Source: Pseudomonadota bacterium (GTDB lineage: Bacteria > Myxococcota_A > UBA9042 > GCA-2863065). From it: a stretch of DNA of 56,896 nt. Within the stretch, counting starts at the first letter, position 1. Each line of letters begins with the position of its first letter. This document shows positions 1 through 7,400 of the stretch, one piece after another. A program made the translations under genes and the position numbers. Below the pieces are notes generated by a model. The model had not been told where the DNA came from. It ran no database searches and saw nothing but the letters and a program-made list of their open reading frames with translations. Where the stretch lies: the NCBI GenBank assembly GCA_005776725.1, contig SXOO01000065.1, positions 1-56,896 on the forward strand, read 5' to 3'.

Positions 1-138
1 GGACAACGCGGTCGAGTCGAACTGAAGCACCTGGCCCGGCACGGAGAAGAGCGGCTCGCCGCGATAGTCGGCGCCCACGACGGGATCCGAGCAGGCCGCG
101 AGCGCGACCACGCCACATGGCCAAGGCCGCCGCGTCAA
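1..138 (-). CDS. Putative lipoprotein, 3' end outside window
   Basis: An open frame runs off the left edge of the window. The proposed start is TTG at 138-136, which overlaps the caspase gene's TGA stop (137-135) as TTGA, the overlap type seen elsewhere in this operon. The translation begins MTRRPWPCGVVALAACSD; the segment VVALAAC reads as a short hydrophobic stretch ending in a lipobox (L-A-A-C, Cys16), so the product should be an exported lipid-anchored protein. Only about 46 residues are visible and I recognise no domain. It is the fourth and last visible gene of the sigma/anti-sigma/caspase operon. The TTG start is inferred from the overlap, not from a ribosome-binding site. Confidence 0.6.
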   Translation of the reverse strand, partial: MTRRPWPCGVVALAACSDPVVGADYRGEPLFSVPGQVLQFDSTALS

Positions 139-1673
139 AACCGCCACCCGAGACCCCCAGCGAACCACCAGGTGACCGGGCTCGCCCACTCGCTGCCGGT
201 GACCACGCCGTCCGTTACCACAGCCTTCTCCAGCACTTGCGCGATCGGCCCCGCCTCCAGGCGCAAGAGCCACCCGGCGCCGAGCTCGCGCTCCAGGGCC
301 AACAACGCGGCGAACCCCACGCCCCAGCCGGTGCGCGCCGGCGCGTCCCCGCGGCTCTCGAAACGCTGGTGGTGTAGAACGCCCTCCACCGCGACGCCGA
401 ACGCCAGGCTGAGCCAGGCGAGGTCGATGACGCGCTCCACCGTGAGCCCCATGCCGAGCTCGAGGGTCGTGGACTCGAGCGTGCCTCCGAGGTCGCCGCC
501 CCCGCCCCGGACGCGCACGCCCAGGGTCAGCGCCGGTAAGTCGATGGTGTAGGCCAGCACGCCGTGGCCGCCCACGCCACCGAGCACCCCGCCGCGCCCC
601 GCGCCCATCAGGAGTAGGCCGTGCACCGCGGGCTCCGCGTGCCCCCCCTTTCGCAGGAGGCGCGCGTAGGCCACGGTCCGTCCGGGCGTCGAGTCTGCGG
701 CGACGGTCGCGCCGGCCGTGAGGCACAGCGTCCACTCCTCGTATGCGGTCCGATCGCGCCGCTGGACGAAGTACGTCCCCGGCGGGAGGAGCAGCGAGCC
801 GCCCCCAGCAGGCACCGTGAGCTCGGCGGCCACAGCGCCGGCGTCGCCTTCTTCGAGGACGAGGTAGTTGCCTCCGCGCGCGAACGCGAGGCGTCCGGAG
901 CGGCTCTTGTCGCGGTCGAGGCGCGTGAGCTCCACGTCAGTGCGGCCGCGCAAGTCCACGGAGAACGTGGGGTGTTGGAGGTTGGGCGTGGTGCCGCTGG
1001 CGCGGAGGGTCTGGTGGTAAGCGTAGTCGTACGCCTCGCCCAGCGTCACCCGGCCATCCGCGTTGCGGTCGGCGGCGCCCCTCAGCCCCGTGACGAGGTG
1101 GTGGGTGAAGAACGAGCCGCGGAGCCGGTCGGACTCGTGGCTGTCCTCGCCAGCGGCGCTCGAGGTGATGATCGCCGTGCCCTCGGGCAGGCTGGGGCTT
1201 TCAGGGCCCACCACGAAGTCCTTGCCCGCCGTGGTGCCTTTGACGCGCGTGGCGGCGCCGCTCCGGCAGGCGTCCAGGATCAGCACCCGCACCCGCGCTG
1301 GCAGCCCCAGCACCGTGCTCTCCAGCTCGCGATACGGGAGGAGCGTGCCGGTGAGGTGCAGGCCGCGGGCGTCCGCGTGGCCCGAGTAGTAGATCACGAG
1401 CTGCGAGCCCGGCCCGAGGCGCCGGCCCACGGCCTGCAGCGCGCCGCGTACGGCGTTGGCGTCCTCGCCGTAGAGCTCTACGACGTCTTCGGCGCCGCCC
1501 AGGCGGCGCATCACGCCTGCGAAGAGCGACGCGTCGCGCTCGGCGTGTAGGAGCGGGGTCTCGTCCGGCTCTCCACGATTGGCGCCGATCGCCACGAGGT
1601 GCACGGCGGCGTGTGCCTCCAGGGCCACGAGCGCCACAAGCGCCACGAGGATCCGGACGACCGCGCGGCTCAC
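135..1673 (-). CDS. Caspase-fold (peptidase C14-like) exported protein
   Basis: This 512-residue protein has an N-terminal signal peptide ending at A-H-A (about residue 22) and a caspase-like peptidase domain. The catalytic histidine is in YYSGHAD (His99) and the catalytic cysteine in LILDACRSGA (Cys136). A canonical 12-residue EF-hand-type loop, DRNADGRVTLGE, lies at 202-213, so calcium control is plausible. The C-terminal third (about 350-512) alternates Gly and hydrophobic residues and ends in Phe, which resembles an outer-membrane beta-barrel or a long beta-sheet domain. I chose the GTG start at 1673 because it overlaps the anti-sigma stop as GTGA; the ATG at 1715 would add 14 residues lacking signal-peptide character. 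Export of a caspase-like enzyme under an ECF sigma/anti-sigma pair suggests a stress-triggered protease. Its substrate cannot be read from sequence. Confidence 0.88.
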   Translation of the reverse strand: MSRAVVRILVALVALVALEAHAAVHLVAIGANRGEPDETPLLHAERDASLFAGVMRRLGGAEDVVELYGEDANAVRGALQAVGRRLGPGSQLVIYYSGHADARGLHLTGTLLPYRELESTVLGLPARVRVLILDACRSGAATRVKGTTAGKDFVVGPESPSLPEGTAIITSSAAGEDSHESDRLRGSFFTHHLVTGLRGAADRNADGRVTLGEAYDYAYHQTLRASGTTPNLQHPTFSVDLRGRTDVELTRLDRDKSRSGRLAFARGGNYLVLEEGDAGAVAAELTVPAGGGSLLLPPGTYFVQRRDRTAYEEWTLCLTAGATVAADSTPGRTVAYARLLRKGGHAEPAVHGLLLMGAGRGGVLGGVGGHGVLAYTIDLPALTLGVRVRGGGGDLGGTLESTTLELGMGLTVERVIDLAWLSLAFGVAVEGVLHHQRFESRGDAPARTGWGVGFAALLALERELGAGWLLRLEAGPIAQVLEKAVVTDGVVTGSEWASPVTWWFAGGLGWRF

Positions 1674-2467
1674 GGCGCGGCCACCTTCTTCAGCGGGAAG
1701 CTCTCCGTGACGCACCCCGGGGGCACTGCCGGGCGCCAGCCCAGCTCATCGGAGCCGCGCATCTCCTGCGCTGCCAGCGCCGCGCCTTGGAAGCCCTCCG
1801 GGCACCAGAGCACCACGAGGAGCTCGTCGCCGACAGAGCCGTCGAGACGCGCCGCGCCCGGGAGCTCGGTGTCAGTGGGCCTGACCGCGATGGACTCTCC
1901 GGACGCCGGGAGCGCCACGTAGGTCGCTCCGCTCGCCTCGCGCCCCAGGACGGCCACGAAGCCGGCGGCGGGCGCGCGCAGCCCGAACTTCAGCTGGTCG
2001 CCCTCGGTGGCCGTGTCGCCAGGGAGCAGGGTGGTGACCTCGCCGCCTCGCTCTCGGTAGACCGTGAGCCCGAGACCGCCCTTGACGCGCACCACGTCCC
2101 CGTCGAGTGGCGCCGGCTGTGTCGCCTGCCGACGCGTGACCATCACCACCATCGCCGCCGCGGTGGCGCCGAGGAACGCCCCGAGCCACGCGCCCCGCTG
2201 CCACCAAGGGCGCTCAATGCGGCCCGTGAACAGGCGCTCGACCTCCGGCGGGACTCGGCCCCCGACCGCTGCGTGGATCCGCTGCACGGCGGGATCCACG
2301 GGGTGCGCGAAGAGCGCCAGCTCCGCCGCCGCGCGCTCGGACTCGGCCGTGGCACACCGAGCGCAGCCGGCCAGGTGCTCGCCCGCCGCCCGGGCCTCTC
2401 CCGGCGGCAGCTCGCCGAGCGCCAGCTGCTCGAGCTTGAGGGCGCTGAGGTGGTCCGTGGGGGTCAA
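1670..2467 (-). CDS. Membrane anti-sigma factor with zinc finger and DUF4384-like periplasmic domain
   Basis: This 265-residue protein has an N-terminal anti-sigma zinc-finger motif, H-x3-C-x2-C (His31, Cys35, Cys38), a single membrane span at about 94-110, and a periplasmic C-terminal region (about 120-265). A stretch around VYRERGG...LLPGDTATEGDQLKFGLRAPAAGFVAVLG (broken here; about 137-175) resembles DUF4384, a domain often met with caspase-like peptidases. It is expected to bind and inhibit the sigma factor encoded just upstream until a signal is sensed in the periplasm. The start is TTG at 2467, overlapping the sigma stop as TTGA. It sits between the sigma and caspase genes with four-base overlaps on both sides, so the three are very likely cotranscribed and translationally coupled. 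Confidence 0.85.
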   Translation of the reverse strand: MTPTDHLSALKLEQLALGELPPGEARAAGEHLAGCARCATAESERAAAELALFAHPVDPAVQRIHAAVGGRVPPEVERLFTGRIERPWWQRGAWLGAFLGATAAAMVVMVTRRQATQPAPLDGDVVRVKGGLGLTVYRERGGEVTTLLPGDTATEGDQLKFGLRAPAAGFVAVLGREASGATYVALPASGESIAVRPTDTELPGAARLDGSVGDELLVVLWCPEGFQGAALAAQEMRGSDELGWRPAVPPGCVTESFPLKKVAAP

Positions 2468-2952
2468 GGGGTCCTCCCGAGCCGCTTGCGAGCGGCGCTG
2501 AGAAAGCGGTCCAAGAGGTTACCAACCGTCCGACGAGAGACCCCGAGCAGCGGCGCCGCCTCGTCGTGACTCATGCCGTCCACGAAGACGTACACCGCAG
2601 CGGCCGCCTCCTCGGGCTCTGCCTCGGCCAGGAGCCCCTTCAGGAGGACGAGCCGCGCCGGGTCGCTGGCCAGCACCTCCTCCACGGGCGCTCCCCCGAG
2701 GTTCTCCTCCCACAGCTCCTGCCGCCTTCCCGCGTCGCGGAGGCGGTTCAAGCAGTAGTGGGTGGTGATCTGGTAGAGCCATGTGGAGGGGGTCGACCGG
2801 CCGTCGAAGCGCTCCGCTCCCCCGAACGCCCGAATGAAGACCTCCTGCACCGCCTCGGCGGCGTCGTCTTCGCTGCGTAGCAGGGTGCGGGCGCGGCGGA
2901 AGACGAGCGGGCCGAAGCGGCGATACAGGGCGTCGATTTCGGAGCGGGTCAT
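2464..2952 (-). CDS. ECF-type RNA polymerase sigma factor
   Basis: This 162-residue sigma-70 family protein of the extracytoplasmic-function class has region 2 at its N-terminus (LYRRFGPLVFRRARTLL, then the D-D-A-E-A-V-Q-E-V-F segment that contacts core polymerase and the -10 element). Region 4 lies at the C-terminus, with a helix-turn-helix reading SHDEAAPLLGVSRRTVG. I prefer the ATG at 2952, which has GGAGGG two bases upstream; an in-frame ATG at 2988 would add 12 residues and has no visible ribosome-binding site. It is the first gene of the operon with the anti-sigma factor, caspase and lipoprotein. Autoregulation is usual for such pairs, but I could not identify a convincing -35/-10 pair in 2953-3188. 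Confidence 0.9.
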   Translation of the reverse strand: MTRSEIDALYRRFGPLVFRRARTLLRSEDDAAEAVQEVFIRAFGGAERFDGRSTPSTWLYQITTHYCLNRLRDAGRRQELWEENLGGAPVEEVLASDPARLVLLKGLLAEAEPEEAAAAVYVFVDGMSHDEAAPLLGVSRRTVGNLLDRFLSAARKRLGRTP

Positions 2953-3188
2953 GACCCTCCACGGCAGCCGGCGAAGCCCGCGGAGCATGCACTCGGCGCG
3001 GGCCTCGCCGCAACGCTGCCGACCTTCGTTCGGCTGGGTGGCTCGTGCCTTTCGGCGCCCGTGGGAGACGATTCATGTTGGGGCCGGGGCAGCAGAGCTC
3101 CCCGGGCCCGGTTCACCTCCGCGCTCCCGTGCTCCGGTGAAATCCCCACCCCAGCCTCAGAAGGCCTTGTTTCTACACGGCCGTCTCT

Positions 3189-4364
3189 CTAGGCGACGCG
3201 CCGGCGCATGAGAAAGAAGGCCAGCCCAACCATACCCAGCGCGATCGCGGGGTCCGTGTCGTCGTTCCCCACCGAGGTACATCCGGCGGCGGCGCCGCCC
3301 TTGCTCCCGGGCTTCACACCGCCTGCGTCGTCGCTGGCCACGGGACCTTGAGGCGCGCCCTCGTCCACGGCGGGGACTGCGACCCCGGTCTCCTCGAACC
3401 CGTCGGCCCCATCGGCCCCGTCGGCCCCGTCGGCTGGGCTTGCCTCGTCGACCTCCGTCTCGTCCAGCTCGGGGCCGTCGGTCTCGTCACCGTCGAGCTC
3501 GCCCATGTCGAGGTCCGAGTCGTCCCACTCCTCCGCCCCGGGCTCTGTCTCGTCGGTCTCCTCCATCCCGGGTTCCGCCTCGTCCCACTCCTCCACGTCG
3601 GGGTCCATCGAGTCGGGCTCGGTGGGCTCGCCGGGTTCTTGTGCAGCCACCGGGTCGAGCTGCCCGTCCAAGAACGGCGCAATGAAGGACGCGAACGCGT
3701 CGGTCCGGATGTTCACGCCCCACTCGGCGCAATCGGCGTCACCCGCGGAGGTCACGGCCACGAGGTGGAGCTGCCCGTTGAAAGGGTAGAGCGCCGGCCC
3801 GCCAGAGTCCCCGTTGCACGTGTTGCGCTGCGGGTCGGCATACTCGAGCTCGTTCGGCCGCACCGTGGAGATCGGGATGCTCACCGACCGCTTCTCGCCT
3901 GACGGGCCGTTCGGCGAGGTGAGGCCGAAGCCGACGAACAACGCCGACTTGCCGGTGAGGTCGGGGATGGGGGCCAGCATGACCGGGATCGGGGCGGCCG
4001 TGGCGGGCTCGGCCAGCACGACCACGGCGATGTCGTGGGTGTCGTCGCCCGGGTAGCCGGGCTCGATGTGCCCGCTCTTCACCTTGAGGACGCGCCCCGA
4101 GGCGAGGTCGTTCGCGTTGTTCCCGATGAAGAAGCCCAGCGACCCCGGGTCCATGCCCTCGAGGCAGTGGCCGGCCGTGATCACCACGGTCGGCGCCACG
4201 AGCGTGCCGGAGCAGTACCACTCGCCGCCGTCGACCAGCGCGCCCACGGCCTCATAGCCGGGCTCCGCGACGCCGCCCACGATGTAGAGGTGCGAGTTGT
4301 CGGCGCTGGCGGTCGCGGAGACGGCGCCGGCAGAGAACGCGGTGAGAGCGATGCGGGTCTTCAT
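3189..4364 (-). CDS. Trypsin-like serine protease with MYXO-CTERM-like sorting tail
   Basis: This 391-residue secreted S1 family protease has a signal peptide at about 1-21 and the typical mature N-terminus IVGG at 28-31. The catalytic triad is visible as His66 (TAGHC), Asp111 (DDTHDIAVV) and Ser187 (CNGDSGGPAL). After the protease domain (to about 235) comes a roughly 100-residue acidic linker rich in Asp, Glu, Gly and Thr with degenerate E-E/D-T-D-E repeats and a Gly-Ala-Asp triplet run. The last 30 residues match a MYXO-CTERM-type signal: a Gly-Cys pair, a hydrophobic segment (IALGMVGLAFFL) and a terminal R-R-R cluster. The enzyme is therefore probably displayed on the cell surface and may be released by processing at the Gly-Cys site. 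GAGGAG (complement of 4371-4376) precedes the ATG by six bases. It appears to be a single-gene unit. Confidence 0.93.
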   Translation of the reverse strand: MKTRIALTAFSAGAVSATASADNSHLYIVGGVAEPGYEAVGALVDGGEWYCSGTLVAPTVVITAGHCLEGMDPGSLGFFIGNNANDLASGRVLKVKSGHIEPGYPGDDTHDIAVVVLAEPATAAPIPVMLAPIPDLTGKSALFVGFGLTSPNGPSGEKRSVSIPISTVRPNELEYADPQRNTCNGDSGGPALYPFNGQLHLVAVTSAGDADCAEWGVNIRTDAFASFIAPFLDGQLDPVAAQEPGEPTEPDSMDPDVEEWDEAEPGMEETDETEPGAEEWDDSDLDMGELDGDETDGPELDETEVDEASPADGADGADGADGFEETGVAVPAVDEGAPQGPVASDDAGGVKPGSKGGAAAGCTSVGNDDTDPAIALGMVGLAFFLMRRRVA

Positions 4365-4466
4365 GGAGGGCTCCTCAGGGGTGGGGTGCGCCGCCCATCG
4401 GCGCGCCGTTCATCCCTTGAGACCCGCAGCCCCGGAAACCGGGCAAAAGAATCTTTCGCGGCCTTA

Positions 4467-7400
4467 CTAGGGCGGCGAGGTGAGCGTGACGTTCACCGTC
4501 AGGACGTCCGCGCCGTTGGGGTTCACGGTGAGCCGGTACGTGCCCGCGCTGCCGAGGACCAGGGTCGGCGAGGTGTAGCTCCCGATCTTGGATCCGGTGT
4601 GGACCACCGCGCCGGCCGGGTCGGTCAAGGTGTACGCAACGCTCTTCGAGCCCGGAGCCCCAGTGAAGGCGAAGTTCTGTCCCGCCGCTCCCGTGAAGGT
4701 CACGTCGATATTCTGGCCCACGACGGTGTTCGCCGTTGCGACGACCGGACCGCCGATCACGCCCGCGAAGGCCGCGTTCGCAGGCACCGCGATGATGTTG
4801 AACGTGTTGTTGCCCGACCCGTTGTTGCCCGGGTTGATCGTGAGCGCGTAGGTCCCGGTCTCGGTGAGGTCAGTCGCGTCCATGAAGGGCGTGCCGCACG
4901 AGTATTGGGACCACGCCGTGGCGCCCGACGGCGCCTTCAGCGTGTAGGTGGTGCAGCCCATGGTGCCCGCCTTCGTGAACGTGATGGCCACGCGGGCCGT
5001 GGCGACCACGGAGAACTCCGCGGTGCCCAAGAGCCCGGGGTAGGGGAGGTCGAGCGAGGTGGTGCCCCCACCGACGCTGGCGGCGACCACGGGGTCGGCT
5101 GGGAGCAGGTACGTCGTGAGCTGGCTCGTGCCCGTCCCGGTCCCCACGGGGTTCACCGTCCACGTGTAGGTCCCCGTCTCTGCGAGGATGACCGGGTCCA
5201 CGAAGAGCGCGCCGCATGAGTATTCGCTCACCACGTTGACCCCGCTCGGGGCGAGGAGATCGTAGTTGGTGCAGCTGATGTTGTTGGTCTGCAGCGCGAG
5301 GCGATCCCCCACCGAGGCCACGAACTGGAACGAGCCGTTCAGCCCTGGCGTGAGTAGCGGCAGGTTCCCGGTGGGGCCGCCGGCGGTGACCACGACTACG
5401 GGGTCTGCGGGGAGCTGCCAGATCGTGGTGGTCACGCCGGAGGCGGTGGCCCCGGTCGGATCGGCGTAGACCGCGTACTCGCCATCCACTGGGAGCGTCA
5501 CGGCGTCCGAGAACTGCGTGCCACACGAGTACTGGGTCCAGAGCGTCGTCCCATCCGGGTTGAGTACGGAGACGTCGTTGCACGGGTCGTCGTTGATGAT
5601 GGACCGGACGGACACGCGCATGCCGGCGGTGCCGTTGAAGCGCTGGTAGACCTCGGCCCCCACGGTGCCGATCGGGGTGGTGAACGCGGTCCCGAACGCG
5701 GGGACCACGTCCTCCTCGTCCACACCCGTGAAGAAGGTCAGCGTGACTGCGACGCTGTGTCCGAGCGTGACCGTGTACGCGCCGGGGAGCGGCGCGGACT
5801 CGACCTCCGCGAACAGAGACTTCGTGGAAGACGAGCTGGCGAGGCTCACCCCGGCGGGCGACTTCAGCTTCACGGACCCCGCGACCGTGGTCGACAGGAC
5901 CAGGCTGAACTCCACGCCCGCCTCGATGCAGATGCTCGGGGTGGGATCCCCTGGGTTCCACACGAACGGTGTGTCGATCACCATGTTCCCGATGCAGCAC
6001 ACGCCGCCCGTGCAGCTCCCGGCGGCGCAATCGGCGTCCGTGGCGCACTCCGGGCAGAGGATCGGATCGGGCGTGGGATCGTCGATGATGACGCACCCGC
6101 CGGGGGCCACGCACGACTCCACAGTGCACGGGTCGCCGTCATCGCAATTCGTGGGAGTTCCGCCGGCGCAGAGGCCCGAGAGGCACTTGTCTCCGGTGGT
6201 GCACGCGTTGCCGTCGTCGCACGCCGGGCCGGAGCGCGCCGTGTTGACGCACACCCCCCCGAGGCAGGCGTCCGTGGTGCAGGTGGCGCCGTCGTCACAG
6301 TCCCCGGCGTCGTCGCACGGCTTGCAGCCCGGGATCGGCGTGTTGATGCACCCGAGGTCCAGGTCACACGAGTCGTCCGAACACGCGTTGCTGTCCGAGC
6401 AGTCGAGGGCCAGACAGGGCACGGGCGCGTCGCCAGAGAGGATGCGCACGAGGCGCTCGTCCGACTTGGTCAGAATCTTTCCTGGCGCCAACACGGTCCA
6501 GAGCTCCACCACAACCGAGCCGCCCCACTCCGCGCTCGAGGCCGTGAACGTCAGCGAGTCCCCGGTCCCCTTCGACGAGCCGTCGAGGAACCACTCGTAA
6601 GAGACCGCGCCGACCCCGGACACCATGCTCGTGAAGGTGAGCTCCGAGCCTTCGAGCACCTCGAGGTTGGCCACGGGGATCGCGATCCGTGCGGCGGCGT
6701 TGCACGCGTCTCCGATGAGGTCGCCGTTGGTGTCTTCCTGGGTGGGGTTGAACGTCCCGAAGCAGTTGTCGATGGCGTCGAGGACGCCGTCGTGGTCCAC
6801 GTCGGTCGCGAACGACTGATCCTCGAGGCACGCGTCGCTGGCGTCGGTGGGACACGGATCGCCGAGGTCACCCCGGCCGTCGTCGTCGCTGTCGGGGTAG
6901 AGCGGGTCGCTCGCCAGCAGAGGCCCGGCCGCCAGCTCGGCCTCGTTGGAGAGACCGTCGGAGTCGGCGTCATCGCCGGGGCGCCAGGGATCGGTCCCTA
7001 CGGAGTCCAGCGGCACGAAGCCGTCCACGGCGGCCCGCCCCGCGAACGCGATGAGGCGCGACTGATAGGCCAGCGTGGCCGTTTCCGTCCCAGCCTCGGG
7101 CTGCTGGAGTCTCAGGGCGAGGGCGTCGGTCGCGGAGTCGGTGGGCGAGTCCGGTGCCGCGAACAGCGTGGCGCGCACGGCCACTGCGTCCACGCCGCCC
7201 GAGAAGGTGCTCTGGTCGCCGAGGGCGGCCACCTCCGCGAGCGTCCCGCCCCAGGGGACCGCGCTCACAGCCTCGCCGGTGCGCAGCGGGCTGGGCTCTC
7301 CCAGGCGAACCGGCGCCACCACGAAGAAGGACCCGCCGGGTTCCGCCGTGAGCGTCCAGCCCAGCACCGCTTCGACGAGGGCCACGCCCAGCGCGGACTC

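Noticed and set aside
4430..4443. CCCGG-AAA-CCGGG hairpin downstream of the three-giant operon as a terminator.
   Set aside because: The stem is only five bases and is not followed by a T-run on the minus strand; in this GC-rich sequence such stems are expected by chance.
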